Source: Notamacropus eugenii
Taxonomy: Eukaryota > Chordata > Mammalia > Diprotodontia > Macropodidae
Assembly (NCBI RefSeq): GCF_028372415.1
Contig: NC_092872.1
Location: forward strand, 279,313,206 to 279,377,205
Direction: 5' to 3'
Length of the DNA stretch: 64,000 nucleotides
This document shows positions 1 to 12,070 of this stretch, piece after piece; position 1 is the stretch's first letter, and every line of letters begins with the position of its first letter. The position numbers and the translations under genes were made by a program. The notes beneath the pieces were generated by a model. It was not told the DNA's origin and ran no database searches. It was given only the letters and a program-made list of their open reading frames with translations.

Positions 1-385
1 TATTTTGAAATGTTTCTTTCTGTTGTTTTTTTGAGCTTTATCCAAGAAAATGAGTGTTATTTTATATTTGGGAAATGTTGAAATAATTTAATGTCTACAT
101 TAATTTTAGAGATGGTTGGATTTTCTAGTTATGGTACTTTATCATTTGAAAACTATGATGTTTTGACCTTTTAATTCATATTTTAATCCCTTTAATATCT
201 TTATTCTATCTTATTATAATTACAGAACCATAATTTTCAGTACATTATATTGAGCAAAAGTGGTGATTGGATACCCTTGCTTTGTACCTATTTTTAGTGG
301 GAATGTTTCTGATATTTCTCTATTGCATATTATGTTGGCTCCATTTATAGTAAATTGTAACTGATAAACTCTTGCTTTGTCTTAT
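1..385 (-). mobile_element. L1 LINE fragment, antisense
   Basis: The stretch around 240-370 resembles the reverse strand of mammalian L1 ORF2 (the gtggtgattggatacccttg ... gtgggaatgtttc stretch followed by gcatattatgttggct). It runs off the left edge of the window. No intact ORF. Confidence 0.45.
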
Positions 386-394
386 AGGCTCATA

Positions 395-515
395 TATTTA
401 AAGCTGACTTAGAGGCTGAATCCAGTCCCTTCCATTTACAGATGAGGAAACTCAGGTCCAGAATAGTTAAAAAGTTTTACCCAAAGTTACCCAGGTAGAA
501 AATGACAGGGTTGGG
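395..515 (-). mobile_element. MIR-family SINE fragment
   Basis: Contains the antisense MIR core 'acagatgaggaaactcagg' followed by a 'cccaaagttacccaggtag' segment. Confidence 0.55.
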
Positions 516-1207
516 GTCATTGGACAGATTGGAACAAAAGTCCTAGAAGTTTCAATTCTTAGGAGCAAAGAAATAAACAAAAGGGACTGTTTTTCTGGAT
601 TTGACTCAGAACAAGGAGGACAGTGCTAAAAATGGATGCAATGAGAACCTTTGTAGAGAAAGCAACCATCTTCTGCAGCCAGTTATTCTGTAAATAGCAA
701 ATTTTTTAAAAGCTCAAAGAAATTATAGGTAAAATATCATGATCTGTCTTGCTAAAAGGAAGGATAGTTCAAGAGAGAAAGGGACTCTCAAAAATGAAAT
801 CTGTCAGTATCACCATGAATGGTCTAGAGGAAGAAGAAGATACAAGGGCTAAGCTAGAGTGATAAGGCATAGATTTAGAACTCTAAAAAAATGTACGCAA
901 ATGTATTTATCCACGAATAGTCATATTGTTGCAATCTTTCTTGTCCCAGAACATTGATAACCCCTCCCCTCAACCATTGAGATGGTGGTAAGTGCAGCCC
1001 ATAAAAGATGCCCAGCAGAGGAAATGTAGCTGTAACTCATTATTTCCTAGAGTGCTTTCCTACAAGTCACTGTGTAGAGGGAAATAAACAAACACATGAT
1101 CAAGTAGAGGAACTCTTCCGGGGGGCCTTGTCAAGGCAGTCACACACTTGCCAAGCTCTCAGTGCTTACCTGGACCTGAACCTTCCTCTACCAATAACTA
1201 AATCATT

Positions 1208-1345
1208 AAAGAGGCAGCATGACACAGTATAAGGAATGCTAGATTTGGAGTCTGAGAAAGCTCCTAGAGCTAATCCCAGCTCTACTTCTCACTACATGTC
1301 TGACTTTGATCAAATTACTTAATGTCTCTGGACCTAAACCCCTTG
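1208..1345 (+). mobile_element. MIR SINE
   Basis: Sense MIR features: 'ggcagcatgacacagt', 'gatttggagtctgag', 'ctctacttctcactacatg' and 'aattacttaatgtctctgg'. Confidence 0.7.
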
Positions 1346-1367
1346 CAACGCTAATCTATGACATTTA

Positions 1368-1525
1368 ATTTACACATAGAATCACAAGCTAGAAGGAACC
1401 TGAAAGTCCATCGGGTCCCACTCTCATTCTACAAAAGAGGAAACTGAGGCTCATGGCATTTCAGTGACTTTGCCCAAGGCCATGTGGGAAGAGAAGCAGG
1501 ATTTGAACCTAGACCCTTTCAACTG
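1368..1525 (-). mobile_element. MIR-family SINE
   Basis: Antisense MIR/MIR3-type sequence: 'agctagaaggaacctga', 'gaggaaactgaggctca', 'tttgcccaaggcca' and 'caggatttgaacc'. Confidence 0.7.
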
Positions 1526-2477
1526 GTTATGCTACTGCTTGGTAACAAGCTTGTGATGTACCAGTTAGCCACTGCCCTTTCTACTTCCAGGGGATCTCAA
1601 CTGCAACCTGTCTCCATATGTCAGTAACAACAGACATAGTTTACCTCTTCTTTGCTCTGCTATTTTATTGCCTATACATTTTTTTTTTCAAATAGAAGGA
1701 GATATTTAAAGAGATGAATATGGATGCTTTCTATCTGATCCTCCAAATTGCCTTTCTAACAAATTACCACATTAGTCACATAACCTCTTAAGGCACCAGG
1801 CATTGATCCAAGACTAAAAGCTGTAAGGCCATTGCTGATTTGCACTGGCAGAGGGAATTATCCCCACCAGGAATTCCCTTTACCAATGAAACCACAGATC
1901 TGACCCTCTACACAGATGCACAGAAATCTCCTGATAAGCTCAGAACAAGAAAGGAGTTGTGTACATCCAAGTGGAACAGGACTTTGGAGACAATGGTGGG
2001 AGACAAGAATAAGTCTCCTCCTCCTCCTCAGTCTCCTCTGGGACTGTTCAGAACCCATCATTGTGTGGCCCAAGTCTGTCCCAAGGTCAGAGCTGCTTTC
2101 TGGGGAGGGGAAGAGAAGGTCTAGTGGGGGATGTTCTCTTTCTGTCAGAGGACTTTGACCCTGTTTGTTGCACGAGGAAGTTTACAGAAGGGTGCCATGA
2201 CCTTTGGTGAATGTCATCGAGAATACCAAAGGCCAGACTATTCTGAAGGAAGCAGAACAGTCTTATGATTCTAACTGATATGATAGTGAGGCACACGCCC
2301 ATTCAAAGTTCTGTGGCCAGGCCCAGCCCAGGTAATACCACTCACTCCCCAAGGGAACTAGCTAGTTCTTTGGAATGCAAGCCCTCTCCAAGCTAGGGAT
2401 AGTTCCAACGGAACAGGTCAAAGGGCAACAAGAACCTGCCTCTATACTGGCCTTCTGCCCTACCTTTGTCTGCTCAC

Positions 2478-2615
2478 ATTGTTTCCCTAGCTATGTGACC
2501 CTGAGAAAATCACTTGGCTTCCCCTGGCCCTTGATTTACACATTTGAAAAATGAGGGCAGGATTAGGCTTGAGCAACTCTAATGCCCCTTTCCATTGTCA
2601 ATCTATGATCTTGTG
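2478..2615 (+). mobile_element. MIR SINE fragment
   Basis: Sense MIR body: 'tagctatgtgaccctgag', 'aaatcacttggcttcc' and a tail ending 'tctatgatcttgtga'. Confidence 0.55.
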
Positions 2616-3104
2616 AATGCCTTTTAATTTTCTTCATTTTTAAAAAGTCTGATGCCTTTGGTGTCTGTAACACAGTCACTTCTTTATATATATATATATT
2701 TATCCCTCCCCCTTTGAACACTCCCCTATAAGAAAAATAAAGCTGATAATGAGCAAAGGGAGTGCATCGATAGGACATGCACCATTCCATAACCATAGAC
2801 CCTCACCTCTACAGAAAGAAAGGTACTATCTTGTCATCTGCTGTCTTAGATCAAGATTAATTGTGAAAATAAATTTGGACCTCCTTTCCTTCTTGTTTTG
2901 GTTGACATGGTTGTAGTCATTGTATGGACTGTTTTTCCACATTTGTTTAGACTTATGGAACTCATTTTTATTGTTTTTGAAATACTCTTCCACTCCATTC
3001 ATACAGCGTGGTTCCTTCAGTCGTTTCCCCACTTGTCAGGTGCCTGCTTTGTTTCTGTTGCCCCCTCCCCGCCTCACCTGCCCAGTGCTACTCTGGATAG
3101 TTTC

Positions 3105-3180
3105 AACCTTTTCATTTTACTCATGAAAAAACCGAGGCTCATCAAGGGCATGACTTATTCCAGTCTCACCGGAGGAACTC
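3105..3180 (-). mobile_element. MIR fragment
   Basis: Short antisense MIR core ('cattttactcatgaaaaaac', 'cgaggctca'). Confidence 0.4.
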
Positions 3181-3639
3181 CCAGGAGATCTAACCCTCTT
3201 CTCACCAACCCAGAGGCCTTAGTTAGCAGTTTCTATGCAGGTTGGCCCATCCCTGTTTCGTAGACTAACCAAAGGTATTCTTTTTCAGCCCCCTCCCCTC
3301 CCTGTCACCGCACAGTGGGGTCTTGCAGAGAATCCTCGCTATATCCTCATTCTCCAGCAGATGGCACTGTTTCCCTGGTTCTCCGCCTGTCTTTCATTGT
3401 AAAGGACACTGGATAAGTATTTCCTCTTCTGCCATTTGGACTTCAATATTATTTACGGAGTTCCCGTGTACACAGCACACAGCACACAGCCAGATACCAG
3501 ACCTGGGCATCATTCAAGTCTAGCGAGACTGGGCTCCTCTGCCTTTATGGGGTTGGCAGTGGCACTGGGGGTTACAACATGCACATGACTCCATGAGGCT
3601 TGAGATGTCAGTACCCTGGCAGCTGCAAAGCAGAAGGAT

Positions 3640-4445
3640 GTTCACCCTGGGGACACAGTCAGAGAAGCCTTCATTCATGAAGGAGATGGCCTTTGGTTTG
3701 AGTTTTAAAGGATGGGTGGGGATTCAGCAAGTGAAAGGGTAGAGAAAAGGCCCCCCTTTCTTCACAGGATTTCCAACCTTCGAGATGGAGGGGCCCTTAG
3801 AGGTCACGGAGTTCAAATTCTTCATTTTCTAGATTGGGGAAGTAAAACCACAAGGAATCTCTTCTAGGCCTGGTGATTTTAATTTCCCATAACATCTGCC
3901 TTCAAAGACATGCTATGGATCAATCACCTTCTGGGTAGCCAGCACCCTTTACGTGCTACAGATACAGAAACAAAGAATGAAACAATTCTACCTGGGAGGC
4001 TATGACAGGTATACAGAGATTTGTAAATGCAAGGCACCTACAAAGTACAACAAGGTCATTTCCGGGGGAGGAACTGGAGAAATCAGGAAGGGAGATCAGG
4101 GACGACCCTATGTAGGAAGTGACATTTGGGTGGTGTTTTGAAGCAAGGTCTGGATTCTACAAGATGAAGATGAGGAAGGAGAACATTCTGGGCATGATGG
4201 ACCTAACTATACAAAAGCATGGGGGTGGGAGATGAAAGGTCATGTGGGAGGAACAGTTAGCAGACCAGTTTGAATGGAATGGAGAATTTGTGAAAAGGTG
4301 CGATGTAAAACAGATGTGGAAAATTAAATGGAATCCAAATTGGAATAGGTTCTAAATCCAGGTTGAGGATTCTCTATTATATTCTGTAGTCAACAGGGAG
4401 TTACTGAAGATATCTGAGCAGGGGAGTAGATTTTAGCAATAGCAA
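3640..4445 (-). mobile_element. L2-clade LINE fragments with an internal MIR-like piece
   Basis: Antisense L2-type 3' region: 'gagttttaaaggatgggtgg' near 3700, then 'acatttgggtggtgttttga', 'gaacattctgggca' and 'gatatctgagcaggggagta' up to 4445. A MIR3-like piece (3775-3870) lies between. Boundaries are soft and there is no intact ORF. Confidence 0.5.
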
Positions 4446-4814
4446 CCTGACAGTTGTGTAGATACATGAGATAAGGGAAGAACTCGGGGCTCCTTAGTAT
4501 ACTTGTTTCTATTTCAGTTCAGACATTTTTCACTCCATTTTAACATTCTGGATTACTTAGAGAATTATTCATGAAAGGAATAAAAATTGAGAGAGTTGCT
4601 GCAAATGAAAACCACTGATTCAGGTCTCTCCCTGAAAGGTCAGTGTGTGGGAGAGGAGAAAGGGGTGTTCACTCAAAAGGTCACTTGGCTGCAGAAAATA
4701 GAAAGTGTTCGGCTATAATTAAGGGATATTTATCACCTGCATTCAACATCTATCAGCTCTTTCCCCCCTACTTTATAGGATACTGGTTTTGCAACATATA
4801 TAGCTGCTTTCAGT

Positions 4815-4935
4815 GAGAAGAATTCCATAGAGTATAAGTTTCTTAAGGGTCTGAGCTGTTCCATTATTATCTTTCTAGCTACTTCTAGCACAGTGCTTGG
4901 CATATAGTGCTTAGTAAAGGTCAGTGGATTTAACA
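4815..4935 (+). mobile_element. L2-type LINE 3' end
   Basis: Sense L2 tail: 'agagtataagtttcttaagg', then 'ctagcacagtgcttggcata' and 'gtgcttagtaaa'. Confidence 0.6.
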
Positions 4936-5671
4936 AAATTGAATTACAGGGATTCCTGAGGATACTTTGAGTTCAGAGAGTTGAGAAGCTCAAGCCTCTG
5001 GCAACTGAGACAGAATATAGGAAAACCCTCCCTTGCCTCCTGCTTTCCCCTGTTATCTCTCCAGCTCTCAATGAGGGGCCAGGTTCCCAGGGAGTAACTG
5101 AGTCCTTTCCTCTGTAGGGTTCTGTTGCTCATCCAGTGTCGCTCTCCCTAAGAGCCGTTAACCAGCTAAGTAACTTTTACAAAAGTGAATTCACTGAGGA
5201 GCAGCGAGAACCGTAGAAAACATCTTCACAAAGTGGAGCCACTCTTTCCCCTTACCCATGTACACCCAGGGTCCCTGACAAGAGTGGTCTCAAATCTAAA
5301 ATTCCATCACATGGAGGTGAATGGATAGGGCAGTCTGGGGGTTGAGGTACCCTGAAGCTCCTGGGTCCAGGAGGCCTCTTCTTCCTTCACCTTGGTTCAA
5401 GTCCAAGTGAGGCATTGTGGATCCTTAGTTTAGTTCTGATGGATGCTTCTAGAATCCTGTGTCTTGGCTGCCAGGTCCATCCATGGCTGACTTGGGGCAA
5501 GCAGGCTACTCAGCTGTTCCACTGGCTCCTCCCTGGGCTCAGTCACTGTGACCACCGGCTCTAGGCCTCTGTGTGCATGGGACCTCAGTTAGCTTTAATG
5601 GCTCTCCCAGTTTCACCATTCCCCTGAACACTCATTTTACCTAAGCCTAGAGAAGAACAAGGACTAAGGTA

Positions 5672-5674
<3 letters not shown>

Positions 5675-5710
<36 letters not shown>
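5675..5710 (+). repeat. (GT)18 microsatellite
   Basis: An uninterrupted dinucleotide run of 36 bases; it can adopt Z-DNA and is likely length-polymorphic. Confidence 0.95.
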
Positions 5711-5715
<5 letters not shown>

Positions 5716-6109
5716 GTGAGGGGATTGGGGTACAGCTTTCTGATACTCCCATCCCCCAGTAGTTTATTCAGCACTCACTCTGTGCTGAGTACTCAGTGTG
5801 TCAGGCTCCTTTCCTTATCTCAAAGCCAATCGACCAGAGAAGAGAGCAAGACAACTTATCCTCTAGCCTTTTGGGTGAACACTCAACCTCTCCTGTGTTT
5901 CTTTATAGACTCTCAGGCAGAAGGTTTTTGTTTTTGCAGAGCACCAATCACTCAGTCACATAGAAGGCTCACCAAGCTTCTACACATTAGACAGAAAATG
6001 GGCTAGTAAAGTGTATAATCCTTCCAGAAAGGCACATCTGGGTGCCCATGACACTCTGAATAAAGTGTAACCTGTCCCCCTCCCCACTCAAAAAAAGGAT
6101 AGAATTCAT

Positions 6110-6240
6110 TTCAATTACATGAGTACTGTACTGAGTGCCTACTGTGTTCCAGGCAGAGAAAGGTCCAGATGAAACAGATCTTGTCCTCAGAAAGCCTGTG
6201 TTCTGGCCAGGTGATGCAGGGGCAGTGGACACAACACAAG
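6110..6240 (-). mobile_element. old L2/L3 or MIR-related fragment
   Basis: Shows 'gtgcctactgtgttccaggc' followed by a diverged 'tcttgtcctcagaaagcctg', the layout of antisense L2/L3-type 3' ends in marsupials. Confidence 0.45.
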
Positions 6241-6794
6241 CAGAGAAGTACGTAGTACATAAATAAAGAGTAGAATGGTTTTATACCTCTTGGTCCATTC
6301 GTGCAATAAGATGGTATTAGCCAGTGAAGCCTGACAAATTCTAACCCGACTTAGAAATCTCAAACACATTTAGAAGGATTGAGGCTGCCTTAATTAGGAA
6401 CCAGGCAGAAACAGAAACAATTGGATGGAGGTCTCAGAGGAAGAGTGACTGAAGACCCTCAGGATACTTTGGGCATTGAAATTAATTTCAAGGTAAATAT
6501 CTCTAAGCAAGTTTAGTTGGTTGCGTTGATGTTCATTATTGAGTATCTAGTAAAACATTTTAAATTTTTTGAAGGTAGATTTTGATTCTAATTTTTAAAA
6601 GTCTTAGTGGATGACACATACACCTCTGTTGGGCAGGGGCAGTGACACTGAACCAGGGAACAAGGTCAGGGCCCAGAAAAGCCATGGTGGGAATGGAAAG
6701 GTCCCTGGTTTCACTAGTTGCTCTCTGAAATCATTCAGGAGAGTCAGATGACTTCAAAATCAGCCTGGCCACTAGTCACTCCTACTTCTGCTTC

Positions 6795-6842
6795 TTCTCT
6801 CTCTCTCTCTCTCTCTCCCCCCACCCCCCCCACCACCCCCCT
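6795..6842 (+). repeat. (CT)n followed by C-rich (CCCCA)n simple repeat
   Basis: About 20 bases of CT repeats run directly into C-runs broken by single A bases. Confidence 0.9.
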
Positions 6843-6927
6843 TTAAGGCTATGCAGTGCTACCTGACACTTTACTAATCTTGGGAGACCCCCTCTCTTTT
6901 CTTGGAAGACCATTCTAGGGCAATATG

Positions 6928-7075
6928 CTGGAAAGGACCCTGTATATGGATTCAGAAGTCATGGGTTCAAATTCTGCTTGACTGTCACTTGACTGTGTGA
7001 CCTTAGGCCAAGTTGCTTAATTCTTTTCATTTTTGTCCCCTCATCTGTAAAATGGGGATAATAATGGTTAAGAGT
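6928..7075 (+). mobile_element. MIR SINE
   Basis: Sense MIR: 'catgggttcaaattctgc', 'actgtgtgaccttagg' and 'tctgtaaaatggggataata'. Confidence 0.75.
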
Positions 7076-7361
7076 TAGACAGGTCCTGCTCATTTTACAA
7101 ACTAGGATGATCCTTCAGGGTCATTCAGAAGAAAACACTTTGTAAATGTGTGCTCTTAGAGTTACTTTATGATTTCTAAGCTGGATTGAATAATTTGCTT
7201 TATTTGCTGACAGTTGGGGGAGGGGTGGACTCTAGCAACAGAACAAGGAATAATGATGAATGTTTTGATGGTGCCTTAACTAGTGTGATTCCACTTGTCA
7301 TCTTGGTGATGAATTTCCTGGACCAAAGTACACTTCTCAGACCACAACTCCCCAGGATGTG

Positions 7362-7472
7362 TTGCCTTCTCTTTGTAGAATATAAGCTCCTCGAGGGCAG
7401 TTTTTCTTACCCCAGGGCTTTGCACAGGGCTAGGCACATATGAAGTTCTACAAAATGTTAGCTATTATTATT
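7362..7472 (+). mobile_element. L2-type LINE 3' end
   Basis: Sense L2 tail: 'gaatataagctcctcgaggg', 'cagggctttgcac' and 'ggctaggcacatatgaag'. It abuts the SINE that follows. Confidence 0.6.
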
Positions 7473-7712
7473 GGGGCACCTAGGTGATGAAGTGGACAGA
7501 GCACAGGCCCTGGAGGCAGGAAGACCTGAGTTTAAATTTGCCCTCCGACACTTACTAGCTGTGTGACCCTGGGCAAGTCACTTTGCCCTGTTTGCCTCTG
7601 CTTCCTCCTCTGCAAGATGAGCTGGAGAAGAAAACAGCAAACCATTCTAGCATCTTTGCCAAGAAAACCTTAAATGGAGTCATAGAGAGTCAGACGTACC
7701 TGACCAGAACAA
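7473..7712 (+). mobile_element. marsupial tRNA-derived SINE (MAR1-like) with RTE/BovB-type tail
   Basis: The head ('ggggcacctaggtgatgaag', 'tggacagagcac', 'gacctgagtttaaat', 'agctgtgtgaccctgggc') is tRNA-derived and MIR-like. The tail ('gctggagaagaaaacagcaa', 'tctttgccaagaaaacc', 'gagagtcagacg') resembles the 3' end of BovB/RTE LINEs, which suggests RTE-driven mobilisation. This SINE type is a main reason for the marsupial assignment. Confidence 0.8.
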
Positions 7713-8844
7713 TCGTTATTGTGGTTGCTGGCGCAAAGAAAAGTTTAATGTTTCTGTTTATCAATATTTTGTTCAGGTTTGCCATGTGCTTTCCAGATCT
7801 GACTTGGGTCTGGCTCCCAGGGTGGGTGCCTCAGTTTTTCCCTACAGAGGGCTTCCACTTCTAGGAGAGTAGCCGTGTCCTGGAAGGTAGTGCTTTGCCT
7901 AGACCCCGGGGGTGCCTGTAGCTATCCGGTGACTGGTTCCTAATTGTTATTTTGATCGGCCACGTAGCCTTAACTAGGACATCTTCACCAAGGCCTCATG
8001 TGCCTCGGCTGGCAGTCTTAGGCCATTTTTCCGGCAGCTGTGCTGCTGGGGACTCTCCGGACTCCTCTGCTGACGGCCTCTGGTGCCAGGGAGGCCTGGG
8101 GTCCCCTCCTCCCCGGCCCAGGCTGCACGCTCTACCCCAAATACACTGGGACTTTCCTTGCCTGCCTCCGAGGAAGGAGCAGGGAGAACACGTTATCGAG
8201 TCCCAGTGGGCCGAAGAGTTAGCTAGGCACGGGCTCGGTGGCATCATTACTATGTAGATACTAAGCTGGGCCCACGCTCCGGGGAAAGAGGAGAGTGGGA
8301 CCCTGAAGCCCGGGATATGGACATGGGTGGGGCGTGCCACCTGCAGCGGGGACTGCAAGCCCAGAGAATGAGAGCAAACCCCCTAGAGTCCGGGCAGCCA
8401 GAGCCGTCCTGGCCTCGGGAGGACCAGCCAGGACAAATTTCACAGACACAACCTCTTTCCCGCCCCGCCCCCAGCCCCCAAGGTCCCGGGCCCGATCCGG
8501 CCCGGCCCGGGTCCGCCTTTCCCGGGCCCCTTGGGAAGCTCGAAGCTGGACAGCGGTGGCTGCGGTCCGGGGCAGTGACAGCCGGAAGGCAGCCCAGCCG
8601 GAGGACAGGCAGCGGGATCTGGGGCCTAGGCTAGAGCCTCAGTTTCCTCATCGGCACAAAGGACTGGCTCGGCTCCCCAAATCGGGCCTGCTAGTCCTCA
8701 ACTTGGAGGGAAGGAGCCAGCGCGAATCATTTATTAGACCCCTTCAGTGTGCAAGGCTGTGGCCTGAGACAAAAGGGTCTCTTCCTCCCAGGTTAACGCA
8801 CCGCCCCTTTCCTGGGTCGCCGCCCCCACCCCCGAGGAGTTCAG

Positions 8845-8849
8845 CCAAT
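8845..8849 (+). promoter_or_regulatory. CCAAT box
   Basis: The sequence is TCAGCCAATGTT inside the CpG island, a fair NF-Y type match about 80 bp upstream of the first E-box. It lies roughly 2.7 kb upstream of the ATG, so it may serve an upstream or divergent start. Confidence 0.35.
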
Positions 8850-8926
8850 GTTCAGGTCCGAAGAAGTAAGCGGCCCAGAACACCGCCCCCAAGCAGGGGG
8901 AGGGGGAGCCTGGACATCCGCCCCCC

Positions 8927-8932
8927 CACGTG
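8927..8932. promoter_or_regulatory. E-box CACGTG, distal copy
   Basis: A palindromic CACGTG sits in CCCCCCACGTGAT, the class bound by USF, MYC/MAX or TFE-type bHLH factors. A second copy with the same flanks lies 659 bp downstream. USF binding to an E-box in the human PTEN promoter has been reported; correspondence to that site is not established here. Confidence 0.5.
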
Positions 8933-9585
8933 ATACTGCCCCGAAAGTAGTTCGGCTAGATCGGCGTATTCTTCCACCTCCCCCCGCCCCCTCTTAGGTC
9001 CCGAGTCAGCCCACTGGAGAGGCACGCCCTCCCGCAAACCATGCGCACTGTAGCCCACCGGCCCCGAGAGCTGGCGGTGATCCCCAGCAAAATCCGAACC
9101 GGGTCTTCCTAGCCGCCTGGGAGGCGGGGACTAGCCACGATCCTGGGGACCGAGCGTGGTGGAAAGGGAGGCAGGGGCCATGTCCCAACCTCCTGCCACA
9201 GACCTTTCTCCAAGTGGGGGCATCCTTGGGGAGAATGGGGGGATTTTATTATTATAGTGGGGATCCTTTCTTGGGGACAGCTCCTTTATCGGGGGGCGCC
9301 CGGGGGAGCAGGGGGAGACACAACAGACGGAGACACCACGGGAGGCTGACACGCTGAGGAGTGGGAATTCCGGGCAGGTCCTCTCCCGGCTCGGGAAAGG
9401 GGGCGGGGGTTTGGGGCTGGCACATCTCCCTCCCATCCCTAGGCGGTGGGGGAGGGGCAGAGGAAGAAAAAACATAGAAAGTGAAGCTGGGAGAGGGGGA
9501 AAGGCGGCCTCAGCCGCACCCCTCCCCCTTCTAGCATTCCGGGCGGGGGTCTGCCCGTTGGAGGGGGATGGCAGCAGCCTCCCCC

Positions 9586-9591
9586 CACGTG
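9586..9591. promoter_or_regulatory. E-box CACGTG, proximal copy
   Basis: The second CACGTG again sits in CCCCCCACGTGAT, about 1.9 kb upstream of the PTEN ATG. The shared flanks over 13 bases suggest either a shared factor preference or a small duplication. Confidence 0.5.
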
Positions 9592-9740
9592 ATGGCTAGG
9601 AACGGAGCAAAGCACCTCGGATAAAGCAGAGGCGCCAGCGGACGTTCGCCCTCCCGGAGGTTGGTCCCGCCCGTGCTGGGCTGGGGGCCCCCCGCCCCCA
9701 CCTGGGAGCAGCCGAGCCCGCCCCGGAGCCGGCCTCGGCA

Positions 9741-9752
9741 CTGGGCATGCGC
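9741..9752 (+). promoter_or_regulatory. PTEN: p53 half-site-like element
   Basis: GGGCATGCGC (9743-9752) fits the p53 half-site RRRCWWGYYY with one mismatch. It lies in the 12-mer CACTGGGCATGC, which equals the downstream half of the p53 element I recall from the human PTEN promoter. The upstream half-site is not recognisable here. The same bases also overlap a GCATGCGC NRF1-like core. Confidence 0.45.
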
Positions 9753-9794
9753 GGCATCTCGGTCAGCCCGGCGCGCCTGACACCTGACGGCCCG

Positions 9795-10110
9795 TGCTCA
9801 CCCAGGCCCCCTCCCCCCGGCACCTTTCACTTCTCCTCCCCCCTCCCCCAACCCCGCCCCCGCCGAGCTCCCTTCCCTCCCCACCCCCACACTTTCTCCC
9901 ATCACTTCCATCGAGTCTCCTTCCCCTCAGTCTCCTCCTCCGCCCCCATCACTTCTTCCTCTCGTCCCCCATTACGTCTCCCTTCCTCCACACGAAGACC
10001 CCTCCCCCCAGATTCTCCTGGTCCCAGCTCTCCCCGGTATGAGTTCTCCGCCCTCCCCACGAGTCTCCGTCTCTCGGTTTCGCTCTCTCTCCCCCTCCTT
10101 TTCCCGTGGC
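9795..10110 (+). repeat. polypyrimidine-rich tract in the promoter
   Basis: About 315 bp of the + strand are almost all C and T, with clusters of CCCTCCCC, CTCCTCC and TCTCTC. It ends just before the G-rich GC-box cluster. Such tracts can form triplex DNA (H-DNA) and bind poly-C proteins. It is not a tandem repeat of one unit. Confidence 0.7.
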
Positions 10111-10272
10111 AGGCGGTGATGTGGCGGGACTCTTTGTGCGCAGCGGCAGGATACGACGTGCCGTCGATGTGTCCGTGCCGTGTAGGAGGAGCGAGGAAGG
10201 GGAAGGGCGGGGCTCTGCGCCGCGCTGCTTCTTGGTTCGCGACCACAGGCTCGGCCCGGTCTGGCTAGCTGC

Positions 10273-10560
10273 GGGGGGCGGGGCCCCGAAGCGGGGGCGG
10301 GGCGCCTGCATCTCGGGGCGGAGCGGGGCACAGACGCTTGAGGGCGGGGCCTTGGCCTGCGGGGCCGACCTTGGGGGGGCGGTACCCGGGCGGGGGCGGG
10401 GCTAGGGGAGGGACTGAACAGAGCGCAGGCGCTCGGGGGCCGGGACGGAGGGTGGGGCGGGGCTGAGTCGGAGACGCGGGGGCGTGTCGTGTCGTGGAGC
10501 GGAGCCGGGCGCAGGCGCATCGGTAAGGGGGCGGGTCTGGGGGGGCGGGCCTCCGCCTCG
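10273..10560 (+). promoter_or_regulatory. PTEN: GC-box cluster (SP/KLF sites), likely core promoter
   Basis: Repeated GGGGCGGGGC matches occur at about 10273-10283, 10293-10303, 10342-10350, 10390-10402 and 10451-10463, with further GGGCGGG at 10530-10549. No TATA box is present. This density of SP1-type sites 1.0-1.25 kb upstream of the ATG is in the range where the human PTEN transcript starts. The G-runs also give quadruplex potential on the + strand. Confidence 0.6.
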
Positions 10561-10632
10561 GTCGGGGAGGCGGGGAGAGGGGGGGGCGGCCTGGTCCCGG
10601 CGCAGGGCGGCGCAAGGCGCAGGCGCAGGCGT
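10422..10632 (+). promoter_or_regulatory. PTEN: NRF1-like motif cluster
   Basis: Three GCGCAGGCG-type elements, close to the NRF1 consensus YGCGCAYGCGCR, occur at 10422-10433, 10509-10520 and 10618-10632. They interleave with the GC boxes, the usual layout of a TATA-less CpG-island promoter. The match is to a variant (GCGCAGGCGC), so binding is inferred. Confidence 0.4.
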
Positions 10633-10707
10633 GCGGAGCCGGCCGTGGCTCCCTCCCGGGCGCGAGCTGCCTGGTATCTCCCGTCGGAAGCTGCGGCCGC
10701 CGCGGCC

Positions 10708-11785
<1,078 letters not shown>

Positions 11786-12070
11786 TAGCGAGCTCCGATC
11801 CGGGCCCCCCTGGGGTCGCACCTGGGAACTGGGAACAGAGCAGCAGGGAGCCCGCCGGCCTGGGGTAGGCCCTACCTAGACCGAGGGTCTGGAGAGGAGG
11901 TCGGGACTAAGGCTCGCCTGGACGGGATTGCATCAGAATCTTGCAGGGATTCTTTCTGGGCCCTGGGTCGCCTCGATAGATGCCCTAAACTGTGAGTCGA
12001 GGGGCTCTTTGCAGGGTCCCAGGTGCTCAGCCGCGGTCCCAGGAGGTGAAGGGGAGATGCCCCCCCCACG

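Larger units (their letters stand above)
1..7860. other. intergenic region upstream of PTEN
   Basis: No gene is recognised. The region is a mix of old SINE and LINE fragments, listed separately, and simple repeats. Open frames here are short (under 125 codons) and lack any sign of selection or splice context. Stretches 516-1207, 1526-2477, 2616-3104 and 4936-5670 show nothing I can name, apart from a short TA run at 2684-2699. Confidence 0.8.

Noticed and set aside
8334..8933. 199-codon + strand frame in the upstream CpG island
   Set aside because: Composition-driven; contains what looks like decayed MIR sequence (about 8630-8670) and has no recognisable domain.
10515..10527. Donor-like CGGTAAGG in the promoter, suggesting an untranslated first exon
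   Set aside because: A single consensus match in GC-rich DNA, with no supporting acceptor that I can identify.
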